Source: Sedimentibacter sp. zth1
Lineage (GTDB): Bacteria; Bacillota; Clostridia; Tissierellales; Sedimentibacteraceae
Length of the DNA: 64,000 nt
Direction of reading: 5' to 3'
Assembly (NCBI RefSeq): GCF_017352195.1
Contig: NZ_CP071445.1
Location: forward strand, 1,364,001 to 1,428,000
The notes below the pieces were generated by a model. That model saw nothing but the letters and a program-made list of their open reading frames with translations, searched no databases and was not told the DNA's origin. Below are positions 34,890 through 42,361 of this stretch, in pieces (positions within the stretch are counted from its first letter, which is position 1; each line of letters begins with the position of its first letter). The position numbers and the translations under genes were made by a program.

Positions 34890-35870
34890 TTATTTAATAT
34901 TGTTATCTATTGGTTTGTAAACACTTCTATTGTCTAAAACCCAAACCCTATCTGAAAATCGTCCTTCTTCTACTCCTTTAAGTACATTTTCAAAATCAAA
35001 CATTCTTGCGTCTATAATATCTAGATAATGGAGTACCTCTGATTCTATTGTCATAGGCTTTTTAGGACTTCCGTATTCTGGTTCATAATGGTGTGATAAA
35101 ATCATATGTTGCAAAACAATGCTTTTTTCCCTGTCTAGACCTATTTTTTCTCCCTCAATTTCTATCTCCTTTACACCTTGTATTATATGTCCTAACAGTT
35201 TTCCTTCCATAGTATAGTCTGAAACTACACCAAAATCATCCGAATCCATCTCTAACACTTTACAAATATCATGTAAAATAACACCTGCAAATATATAGTC
35301 TGTATTTAATGAGCCATATATCATACTAATCATTTCACCTGTTTTTAGCATTCTAAGTACATGGTATAATAGTCCACCTCTATATGAATGATGATTTTTT
35401 TTGGCAGCTGGATAAAATAACAGCTTATTATTATATTTTTCTAATATATTATTTACTAGAGTTCTAATTTGTATATCTTTTATTTTATCAGCAAAATCTT
35501 TTACTTCTTTTAACATTTCATTTGGTTCTATAGGCGCAGATGGTACAAGTTGTGAAATTTGTATGTTTTCGTTTTCAAGTAAAGCTCTAATTTTGTTTAC
35601 TTTTAGTTGTAATGCTCCACCCCATTCTAGGATTTCACCTCTAACTTTAACTATGCTATTTTCAACTAATATTTCTTCACTTGCCTTAGGGTTTTCCCAA
35701 ATTTTAGCATTGATTTCTCCAGTTCTATCTACCAGATTTAAATCAACATACAATTTACCAGCAGTCGTTTTTTTTACATCATAACTTTTAACTAAAACAA
35801 ATGCATCAATTTTATCTCCAGCTTTTAGCTCTTGTATGCTCTTTTGATTATCATATATATTATTTCCCAT
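34890..35870 (-). CDS. YhaM-like 3'-5' exoribonuclease (OB fold plus HD domain)
   Basis: A 326-residue protein. An N-terminal OB-fold nucleic-acid-binding domain (about 15-90; DKIDAFVLVKSYDVKKTTAGKLYVDLNLVDRTGEINAKIW) precedes an HD hydrolase domain with HHSYRGGLLYHVLRM, ILHDICK and a downstream LSHH. This is the YhaM/CBF1 arrangement. YhaM trims single-stranded RNA and DNA in Mn2+-dependent fashion. The start is preceded by GGAG. It lies 20 bp upstream of the ZapA-like gene, probably in one operon with it and the U32 gene. Confidence 0.9.
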   Translation of the reverse strand: MGNNIYDNQKSIQELKAGDKIDAFVLVKSYDVKKTTAGKLYVDLNLVDRTGEINAKIWENPKASEEILVENSIVKVRGEILEWGGALQLKVNKIRALLENENIQISQLVPSAPIEPNEMLKEVKDFADKIKDIQIRTLVNNILEKYNNKLLFYPAAKKNHHSYRGGLLYHVLRMLKTGEMISMIYGSLNTDYIFAGVILHDICKVLEMDSDDFGVVSDYTMEGKLLGHIIQGVKEIEIEGEKIGLDREKSIVLQHMILSHHYEPEYGSPKKPMTIESEVLHYLDIIDARMFDFENVLKGVEEGRFSDRVWVLDNRSVYKPIDNNIK

Positions 35871-36006
35871 TTTTTTAATATCTCCAAATTCATATTTATA
35901 AAATAGCTTAATTTCTGTCTAAATTTTATTATAGATATTTTATAATTATTTTACTTTAAGTTATTCTATTATTAACATTGTACCTAATTTTTATTAATAT
36001 GTAAAC

Positions 36007-36036
36007 AAAAAGAGCGCATTAAAACGCTCTTTTTTA
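36007..36036 (-). terminator. terminator of the sigma/anti-sigma operon
   Basis: Stem AAAGAGCG/CGCTCTTT with loop CATTAAAA (plus-strand reading) and T-runs on both sides, ten bases after the DUF4349 stop. Confidence 0.88.
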
Positions 36037-36045
36037 AATTTATTT

Positions 36046-37266
36046 TTATTTTTTCGTTTTTCTTTTAGTTATTAGTGTTAAAACAATAACTAAAATCGCG
36101 ATAACTATTATATATGGCAAATACGTTATCAAATAAATAACAAAATTTTGCAATAATTTCACTATGTTGTTTATGGTTTTTATTATACCTTCTTTAGATT
36201 TTTGCCAAACACTTTTTGATGAAGATATATCAATGCTTTTTCCTTCAACCTCAATAATATTCAACTCTATAGTTGACATTGAAACTCTATCATCTATATC
36301 ACTAAGTGTTATAGAATAACTATCAATCTCTGTTCTTATTCTTCTAATTTCATTTTCTAACTGAAGTATTTCTGTTACATTAGTTGCTTTGCTATATAAT
36401 TCTCTTAACCTATCTTCTTGAATTTTTAAATTCTTTACTATATTATCTATATCATAGTAATGTTTTGTTACATCATTTTCATTGACTACTTCGTTTGTTA
36501 CATCACTTTCAGATTTAATAAAATTTATAACATTGTAAAAATGCTCCTCTGGAACTCTTACCTTTACATTTCCACCTTTATACTCTTTGTCATCAATTAT
36601 TTGTATTGTATAAGTTCTATTGTACTCAATATATCCATCACTTTTCCTAGTTAAATCTAACAAAGAATTTAAAAAACTCTTGTATTCTAATGTTGTAGTT
36701 TCTATATTGCATGATTTTATTATCTTTAATGTACGGTTTTCTTGATTTTGTATGCTATTAGTCATAGATAACTGTTTATCTTCATCATTTGAATAATTTG
36801 CATCTATATCTTGTGGACTTTCAGCCACCATCTGTTCAGTCTCTTTATTAGCATTATCATACATTTCACCATAGTTTGAATCATCTGCTCTATTACCCAT
36901 ATCTAAACTTTTATCATAGTCACCATTCATATTTCCATTCATGCCATTGCTAGCAAAATATACTCCTGTAACAACCAAAATACATGTTGCTGCTATTGAT
37001 ATATATTTTATAAAACGATTCCTAACTATTCTATGCTTATCGTCAACTGCCTTTTCTAAGCCTTTGTGCAACTTCTTACAATATCCAATAGGTAGTTCTT
37101 CCATAGGTAGTTTTTGTATTTCTTCTATTAATTTTTTATATGCTTCTAATTCTAACTTACAATCATCACATTGAGATAAGTGTTGTTCAAATTGTTCTTT
37201 TTCAAATAAACTCAATTCTCCATCTAAAAAACTAAATATTAAATCTCTAAACTCACTACAATTCAT
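36046..37266 (-). CDS. Anti-sigma factor with zinc finger and DUF4349 domain
   Basis: A 406-residue membrane protein. Residues 1-45 are a zf-HC2 anti-sigma finger (HLSQCDDCK, the HxxxCxxC zinc motif, plus an upstream Cys), then a transmembrane segment (ISIAATCILVVTGVYFAS, about 89-106), an acidic low-complexity linker, a DUF4349 extracytoplasmic domain with a coiled-coil core (about 180-350), and a C-terminal transmembrane segment (IITYLPYIIVIAILVIVL). It should hold the sigma factor encoded 12 bp upstream until an envelope signal arrives. DUF4349's ligand is unknown. The topology puts DUF4349 outside between two membrane helices. Confidence 0.87.
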   Translation of the reverse strand: MNCSEFRDLIFSFLDGELSLFEKEQFEQHLSQCDDCKLELEAYKKLIEEIQKLPMEELPIGYCKKLHKGLEKAVDDKHRIVRNRFIKYISIAATCILVVTGVYFASNGMNGNMNGDYDKSLDMGNRADDSNYGEMYDNANKETEQMVAESPQDIDANYSNDEDKQLSMTNSIQNQENRTLKIIKSCNIETTTLEYKSFLNSLLDLTRKSDGYIEYNRTYTIQIIDDKEYKGGNVKVRVPEEHFYNVINFIKSESDVTNEVVNENDVTKHYYDIDNIVKNLKIQEDRLRELYSKATNVTEILQLENEIRRIRTEIDSYSITLSDIDDRVSMSTIELNIIEVEGKSIDISSSKSVWQKSKEGIIKTINNIVKLLQNFVIYLITYLPYIIVIAILVIVLTLITKRKTKK

Positions 37267-37277
37267 TGTATCACCAC

Positions 37278-37859
37278 CTATATTTCATTTCTCAATATAT
37301 TATCTGTAACTATATCTTTTAATTTTTTTCTTGCTCTATTTAACCGTGATTTAACAGTTCCTTCGTTGCACGACAAAACATCTGCTATTTCCTTATACGA
37401 TAAATCTTGTAAATCTCTCAACACTATAATATTCTTAAAGTCATCTTCTAATTTATCAATACTATCATATAACATTTGTTGCTCCAATTTATTTTGAATT
37501 ATTATGTCAGGGTTATTTGTATTATCTGGTATCTCTTTGGAAAACTCATTTTCATCATCTTCTATAAGCTTATCTATTGAGTATTTAACTAATTGCTTTT
37601 TTCTTTTAAAATCCAGACATGTGTTCATTACTATCCTATATAGCCACACTTTAAAAGTTGATTGCATATTAAAAGAATTAATATTTTTAAATACTTTCAC
37701 TAAAGATTCTTGAGAAATATCTTCAGCATCTTCTTTGTTATGTAATACTCTTAACGCAATATTATATGCTACTTTTTTGTATTCTTTTATAAGCTTTTCG
37801 AATGCGTCAATATCGCCTTTCTGACTTTGTTTAATCAGAAACAGCTCATTATCATTCAT
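37278..37859 (-). CDS. ECF-type RNA polymerase sigma factor
   Basis: A 193-residue sigma-70 family protein with region 2 (NEDAEDISQE-like: LHNKEDAEDISQESLVKVFKNI) and region 4 helix-turn-helix (LSYKEIADVLSCNEGTVKSRLNRARKKL). It lacks regions 1 and 3, as in extracytoplasmic-function factors. I place the start at MNDNELF, where GGGGTGG lies six bases upstream. A frame extending 17 codons further has no ribosome binding site. It is paired with the zinc-finger anti-sigma gene immediately downstream. Confidence 0.93.
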   Translation of the reverse strand: MNDNELFLIKQSQKGDIDAFEKLIKEYKKVAYNIALRVLHNKEDAEDISQESLVKVFKNINSFNMQSTFKVWLYRIVMNTCLDFKRKKQLVKYSIDKLIEDDENEFSKEIPDNTNNPDIIIQNKLEQQMLYDSIDKLEDDFKNIIVLRDLQDLSYKEIADVLSCNEGTVKSRLNRARKKLKDIVTDNILRNEI

Positions 37860-37937
37860 TTTTCCACCCCGCTTACTTATTAAGACGAATATAAAACTAT
37901 TTTGTTCCATTTCATCTTTAAATAATTTATATTCCTT

Positions 37938-37966
37938 ATTATATCTTAGTAATATAGTTTTGTCTA
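37938..37966 (-). promoter_or_regulatory. promoter of the ECF sigma gene
   Basis: Minus strand: TAGACA, 17 bp, TATAAT, about 80 bp before the start codon. It looks like a housekeeping sigma-A promoter. No ECF-type AAC/CGT pair is obvious, so autoregulation is not shown. Confidence 0.75.
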
Positions 37967-38042
37967 TTAAACTGATAATTTATAAAATAACTATTATTTA
38001 CATATATCGTATTTTGTAAAATAATGTGCCTTGTAAAATAAA

Positions 38043-38080
38043 AATCTATAAATTATATTTAAATAATTTATAGATTCTAT
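38043..38080 (-). terminator. terminator of hutH
   Basis: A 14-bp AT-rich stem (AATCTATAAATTAT and its complement) followed by TTTTATTTT on the minus strand, about 30 bp after the hutH stop. Confidence 0.75.
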
Positions 38081-38106
38081 ATTTAACATTGATTTTTGAA
38101 GGCTAA

Positions 38107-39636
38107 TTAAAATTGAATTTTTCCTGCTACTTCTTCAACAGTTTTGATTATGTTTTGATTTATTATAACACTTTCACATTTATTGATATCCTCATATAAT
38201 GGTCTATCTTCTTTTAGCATTGGTACTAGGTCTCTTATAGTATCATATGCCATTTTTGTACCAACTCCTAAACCTTTATTTCCTCTAAGATCTATTGCTT
38301 GACAAGCACACATGATTTCCATTGCTAAAACTCTTCTAACATTTGTCATAATTTCTCTTGATTTTCTTGCAGCTATAGTTCCCATTGAAACATGGTCTTC
38401 TTGATTTGCTGATGATGGAATACTATCTACACTTGCAGGATGTGCTAAAATTTTATTTTCAGAAACAAGTGATGCTGCTGAATATTGAACTATCATAAAT
38501 CCTGAGTTAATTCCACCTTTTTCAACTAAAAATGCAGGTAAACCACTTAGTGCTGGATTAACTAATCTTTCTAAACGTCTTTCCGAAATATTTGCTAATT
38601 CTGCTAATGCTATACCTAAAAAGTCAAAGCTAAGTGCCATTGGTTGACCATGAAAATTTCCACCAGATATTCCTTCTAATGTTTCTGGGAATATAATTGG
38701 GTTATCTGTAACAGAGTTCATTTCTATCTCAACTCTTTCTTTTACATAATTGATAGCATCTTTGCTAGCACCATGTACCTGTGGAACGCATCTAAGTGAA
38801 TAAGCATCTTGTACCCTTATTTCTCCTTGCTTAGATGTCATTTTACTACCGTCTAATAGTTTTAACAATATCTTAGCAGTATCTCTTTGTCCTTTATGTG
38901 GTCTAACATCATGAACTTTATGATCAAGAGCATCTAATACTCCGTAATGAGCTTCAAAACTTAATGCTGCTGCAATATCTGCTACCTTAACTAAATCAAG
39001 TGCGTCATATAATGCTAATGCTCCTACTGATGTCATAACTTGAGTACCGTTGATTAATGAAAGACCTTCTTTTGAAGTTAACTCTATAGTATTTATGCCT
39101 GCTCTTTTCATTGCTTCTGCGCCATCCAATACTTCCCCACCAAATTCTGCCTCACCAAGTCCTATCATTGGTAACACAACATGTGAAAGCGGTGCTAAAT
39201 CTCCACTTGCTCCTAAAGAACCTTTTTCAGGTACTATAGGATGTACTTTTTTATTTAACATATCTATCATTGTTTGGATAGTTTCAAGCTTTGCTCCTGA
39301 ATAACCTTTAGCTAAATTATTTATTCTTAATAATATTATTCCTCTTACAATTTCAGTAGCTAGTGGATTTCCAGCACCTACTGCATGTGTTATAATTAGA
39401 TTTTTTTGTAATAGTTTTGATTCATCTTTCGTTATTGTAACATCGCTAAATTTACCAAATCCAGTTGTAATACCATATACAACTTTACCATTGTCTACAA
39501 AATCATCTACTATTTTTCTTGAAGCTAAAACCTTTTCCTTTGCTTCATCAGCAAGTTCTACTGTAGCAAACTCTCTACATACTTGAACTAATTTTTCTAG
39601 TGTCAAATCATTTCCAGTTATTATAACTTTACTCAT
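38107..39636 (-). CDS. hutH: Histidine ammonia-lyase
   Basis: A 509-residue enzyme that deaminates L-histidine to urocanate, the first step of histidine breakdown. The MIO cofactor triad Ala-Ser-Gly lies in GSLGASGDLAPLSH (Ala143-Ser144-Gly145). The GITTGFG motif near residue 55 and NGTQVMTS near 195 carry further active-site residues. Length is normal. No hutU, hutI or hutG is found within the window, so urocanate use must be encoded elsewhere, or the enzyme serves another purpose. The gene is monocistronic, behind its own strong promoter and an apparent attenuator (39662-39731). GGAGGAG precedes the ATG. Confidence 0.97.
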   Translation of the reverse strand: MSKVIITGNDLTLEKLVQVCREFATVELADEAKEKVLASRKIVDDFVDNGKVVYGITTGFGKFSDVTITKDESKLLQKNLIITHAVGAGNPLATEIVRGIILLRINNLAKGYSGAKLETIQTMIDMLNKKVHPIVPEKGSLGASGDLAPLSHVVLPMIGLGEAEFGGEVLDGAEAMKRAGINTIELTSKEGLSLINGTQVMTSVGALALYDALDLVKVADIAAALSFEAHYGVLDALDHKVHDVRPHKGQRDTAKILLKLLDGSKMTSKQGEIRVQDAYSLRCVPQVHGASKDAINYVKERVEIEMNSVTDNPIIFPETLEGISGGNFHGQPMALSFDFLGIALAELANISERRLERLVNPALSGLPAFLVEKGGINSGFMIVQYSAASLVSENKILAHPASVDSIPSSANQEDHVSMGTIAARKSREIMTNVRRVLAMEIMCACQAIDLRGNKGLGVGTKMAYDTIRDLVPMLKEDRPLYEDINKCESVIINQNIIKTVEEVAGKIQF

Positions 39637-39661
39637 AATTATACTCCTCCATTATTATAAA

Positions 39662-39708
39662 TAAAAAAAGGCCGTTTTTAGGCACATTAAATGTACCAAA
39701 ACTCGCCT
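39662..39708 (-). terminator. intrinsic terminator inside the hutH leader (attenuator)
   Basis: On the minus strand a stepped stem can form: AGGC, GTTTT and GGTACAT pair in order with ATGTGCC, AAAAC and GCCT around a TTA loop, followed by seven T. It lies between the hutH promoter and the hutH start codon, so full-length mRNA needs read-through. Confidence 0.8.
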
Positions 39709-39731
39709 CCTATTATCTAATATCTATAGGC
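39705..39731 (-). promoter_or_regulatory. candidate antiterminator or sensor hairpin of hutH leader
   Basis: Minus strand: GCCTAT pairs with ATAGG..GGC around an 11-nt loop. It uses the AGGC that also forms the 5' foot of the terminator, so the two structures are mutually exclusive. I could not match the leader to a known riboswitch consensus. Confidence 0.55.
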
Positions 39732-39749
39732 AAAATCGCTTATAAATTA

Positions 39750-39778
39750 ATTATAGTAATAATAATGATATATGTCAA
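39750..39778 (-). promoter_or_regulatory. hutH promoter (perfect consensus)
   Basis: Minus strand: TTGACA, exactly 17 bp, TATAAT. Predicted transcription start near 39743, giving a leader of about 105 nt. Confidence 0.92.
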
Positions 39779-39796
39779 TATCCTTTTTACATTTTT

Positions 39797-40576
39797 TTAC
39801 TTTATTATCATATTAGTATCTACTTTGGTAGGATTTTGATCGCTAATTGAAATTGGATAAACAGCTATTTTATCTCCAAGCTTTAGGCTTGATAATGAAA
39901 TATTAACCAAAGTTTCCGGTTTAACAGATATTTCATAATCTTTGTTATCAACATTATTTGCCAATATTAATAACCTTCCATTTATTTCTCTTGTTAGTCT
40001 TTTAATAGTTAAATCTAACTTAACACTTTCGTCATAAAAGTTTACTAACTGATTACCCTTATCTGTTACTACATAATCAAATATTGCACTAGTGTCTTTA
40101 GACAATACAAAATCACCAGGATTTAGAATTTGAATTTCCTCATCGTCTGTCACAGCTGTTATAAATTCATCTCCAACTTCTTTTATTTTACCTACTATCC
40201 TAGTTATTTGGTCCCCGGCTTCAGTTACTCGCTTATTAAAATCATATTGATCATATAAACTCACATCATATCCAGTTTCATTGGCTTTAAGTAAAATATT
40301 TTCTCCAATATAAAAGTCTTTAACTTTATCAGCATTTATTTTATAACTTTTTGTTTCACCATTGCTAAAAACTTTAATTTCATCATCATTGATTTCATAC
40401 AATTTTCCAATAATATCATTTAGTTCTTCACTTGTATTTTCATTGTTTTCTATATTGCTATCGTTTTTATTATCTTCTTTATAATTATCATTAATTTCAT
40501 CATTAGTTAATGTACATGCACAAAATACTAAAGATAAAGCAATTCCTAATGATAATATTTTTATATATTTTCTCAT
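39797..40576 (-). CDS. Putative lipoprotein of unknown function
   Basis: A 259-residue exported protein. The N-terminus is a signal peptide (KILSLGIALSLVFCAC) with a plausible lipidation Cys at the end of FCAC. An Asn/Asp/Glu-rich linker follows, then beta-rich segments with a repeated theme (GKLYEINDDEIKVFSNGETKSYKINAD and GKIKEVGDEFITAVTDDEEIQIL). No named domain was recognised. The two repeated segments suggest a duplicated small beta module on the cell surface. GGAGG lies upstream of the ATG. It is divergent from nothing nearby and appears monocistronic. Confidence 0.72.
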   Translation of the reverse strand: MRKYIKILSLGIALSLVFCACTLTNDEINDNYKEDNKNDSNIENNENTSEELNDIIGKLYEINDDEIKVFSNGETKSYKINADKVKDFYIGENILLKANETGYDVSLYDQYDFNKRVTEAGDQITRIVGKIKEVGDEFITAVTDDEEIQILNPGDFVLSKDTSAIFDYVVTDKGNQLVNFYDESVKLDLTIKRLTREINGRLLILANNVDNKDYEISVKPETLVNISLSSLKLGDKIAVYPISISDQNPTKVDTNMIIK

Positions 40577-40686
40577 AAAAAGCCTCCAGTTTTATTGTAT
40601 ATATCTTTTCCAATTAAAAGTATATTATACATAAAATTAGAGGCTTAATAGTGTTAATTAAAATAAAAAATGCTGTTTTAATTTAA

Positions 40687-40938
40687 TTAACAATTATTAA
40701 TCATATTATTGTATACTACTGTATTTTGCATGTCATTAGGCATTATAATATAGTCTCCCAGTGCATTCCCTGTATTATCTCCGTCATTATCTTCATCTGT
40801 ATCTGGATCTAGGTCTGGATCTAGATCTAGATCTGGATCTGTATCTATATCGGGATCTGGATCTGTTGTAGTAGTACATCCACAGAATAAAGACATTACC
40901 ATTGCAATGACTAAAAATAATAATAAACTTCTTTTCAT
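40687..40938 (-). CDS. Short lipoprotein with Asp-Pro repeat
   Basis: An 83-residue lipoprotein: signal peptide KRSLLLFLVIAMVMSLFCGC with lipobox FCGC, then TTTTDPDPDIDTDPDLDLDPD and further acidic repeat, and a short tail ending in NNC. The start is fixed by GGAGG seven bases upstream. A longer frame upstream has no ribosome binding site. The repeat comes from a 6-bp DNA unit (GATCTG and GATCTA variants on the plus strand) at about 40795-40866, which could change length by slippage. No domain is known. Asp-rich repeats suggest calcium binding or a wall-spanning linker, which is inference. Confidence 0.75.
   Translation of the reverse strand: MKRSLLLFLVIAMVMSLFCGCTTTTDPDPDIDTDPDLDLDPDLDPDTDEDNDGDNTGNALGDYIIMPNDMQNTVVYNNMINNC
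40795..40866. repeat. hexanucleotide-type tandem repeat in lipoprotein gene
   Basis: About twelve 6-bp units of the GATCTR/TATCTR type, in frame, encoding alternating Asp-Pro and Asp-Leu pairs. Confidence 0.85.
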
Positions 40939-41010
40939 AATAAACCTCCATTTCTTAATATTTATAATATTGTTTTCATAATTTAAAATAATATACATTT
41001 TGTAAAAAAA

Positions 41011-41049
41011 CAATTGTCTATAATTTGAAATAATTATAGACAATTGTTT
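41011..41049 (-). terminator. terminator after the DUF3006 gene
   Basis: Long stem CAATTGTCTATAATT pairing with AATTATAGACAATTG, followed by TTTTTTTAC on the minus strand. The stem begins immediately at the DUF3006 stop. Confidence 0.9.
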
Positions 41050-41265
41050 TTATTTTCTTTTAAATTTTTTCATTCTTTCCTCAAGTATACGTCTTCTTTT
41101 TATTGTTTCTTCAATATTTATAGTGTAGATATTATTAGTGAATTCTATAATATCTCCTTCTTTTGCCCTAGAAGGTAATTCGCTTGTCAATACAAGCTTA
41201 TCTTTACCATCTTCAAGTTCAAGTACTGCATAATGTCCTTCAAACCTATCTAATATATACTTCAT
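41050..41265 (-). CDS. DUF3006 family protein
   Basis: A 71-residue protein with the DUF3006 pattern: MKYILDRFEGHYAVLELEDG, then LPSRAKEGDIIE, then a basic C-terminal helix (RRRILEERMKKFKRK). Members are small beta-rich proteins usually encoded directly after a secreted ComEC-like hydrolase, as here (18 bp downstream of it). Function is unknown. It may be an accessory to that hydrolase. A GGGGG site precedes the ATG. Confidence 0.88.
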   Translation of the reverse strand: MKYILDRFEGHYAVLELEDGKDKLVLTSELPSRAKEGDIIEFTNNIYTINIEETIKRRRILEERMKKFKRK

Positions 41266-41283
41266 GTTACCCCCAATTAATTA

Positions 41284-42330
41284 TTATGGATTACATCTGC
41301 TACAAGGTTCATATCCTTTTTCAATTGCTTCTTCACGAGTTTTAAAATACACTCTATTACTTTCTTTTGGCAATGAATTACAGCTTTCTAAATGAAATTT
41401 TTTAGAATTCTTATTTCCAATATATACCATGTTGTTTTCTTTATCAATAATCTTATCATTGTTATCTGGTTGCATAATTACAGTATCATTATTAATTTTT
41501 ATATTATTTCCATCACTTATAACAACAACCGTTTCTGAAACATCTGTTCTATAAACTTGTGATTTTATGTTTGTTAATTTATCTAGCAATTCAGCATGAG
41601 GATGACCATAATCATTATCCTTACCACAACTAATTATTGAAATTTCAGGATTTACTTCGTTTAAAAATTTTCCTGTACTAGAACCACTACTTCCATGATG
41701 TGCTACTTTTAAAACATCCGCTTTTAAACTTATTTTAGTTTCTATAATATCCATTTCTGATTCTTTTTCCATATCACCAGTAAACAAAAATCTCGTGTTT
41801 CCATAAGTGATTTTTAAAACTAATGAATTATTATTTAAATCATCATATTCTTTTACAGGACCTATAATTTGTGTGTCACAATCTCCAAATGATATTTTAT
41901 CTTCTACATCTGGAATAATTGTTTCTATGCTTTTATCATCAATTTTATCCAATAATTTTTCAAAAGTTTTAGTAGTTGCAAGTTTACCAGACATATAAAT
42001 AGTACCGATATCAAAACTATCTATAACATCTACTGCACTCCCAATATGGTCTTTATGTGGATGAGTTAGCAATAAATAATCTATTTTCTTTATACCACGA
42101 CTCTTTAAATAAGGAATTATTACTTGACCTGCTCCAACATCACCAGCATCAATAAGCATAACTTGGTCTGAATTAGTTAGTAAAATACAATCTCCTTGAC
42201 CTACATCCAAATAGTGTACTTCTAAAATACCGTCTACGTTTGAATCTTCATAAGTATTATTAGATACATCAACGCAACCAATTAGTAATATGATGCATAA
42301 AACAATAAGTACTAATTTAATATTTTTAAT
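41284..42330 (-). CDS. Secreted ComEC-like metallo-beta-lactamase lipoprotein with C-terminal Ada-like metal-binding motif
   Basis: The lactamase domain begins VHYLDVGQGDCILL and holds TGHPHKDHIGS-type ligands (LLTHPHKDHIGSA) and VAHHGSSGSS. The C-terminal 45 residues (FHLESCNSLP to YEPCSRCNP) match the Ada-type zinc-binding motif seen fused to such hydrolases. Upstream in the same frame is a clear lipoprotein signal, KNIKLVLIVLCIILLIGC. That frame has no ATG, GTG or TTG between its stop (42357) and the signal peptide. GGGAGGG sits eight bases before an ATT codon at 42330, so I propose ATT initiation (348 residues). A TTG at 42210 would give a leaderless protein without a ribosome binding site. 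The substrate is unknown, perhaps extracellular DNA. Confidence 0.8.
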   Translation of the reverse strand: MKNIKLVLIVLCIILLIGCVDVSNNTYEDSNVDGILEVHYLDVGQGDCILLTNSDQVMLIDAGDVGAGQVIIPYLKSRGIKKIDYLLLTHPHKDHIGSAVDVIDSFDIGTIYMSGKLATTKTFEKLLDKIDDKSIETIIPDVEDKISFGDCDTQIIGPVKEYDDLNNNSLVLKITYGNTRFLFTGDMEKESEMDIIETKISLKADVLKVAHHGSSGSSTGKFLNEVNPEISIISCGKDNDYGHPHAELLDKLTNIKSQVYRTDVSETVVVISDGNNIKINNDTVIMQPDNNDKIIDKENNMVYIGNKNSKKFHLESCNSLPKESNRVYFKTREEAIEKGYEPCSRCNP

Positions 42331-42361
42331 TTTTAAGCCCTCCCTAGGTGCAAATTAATTA

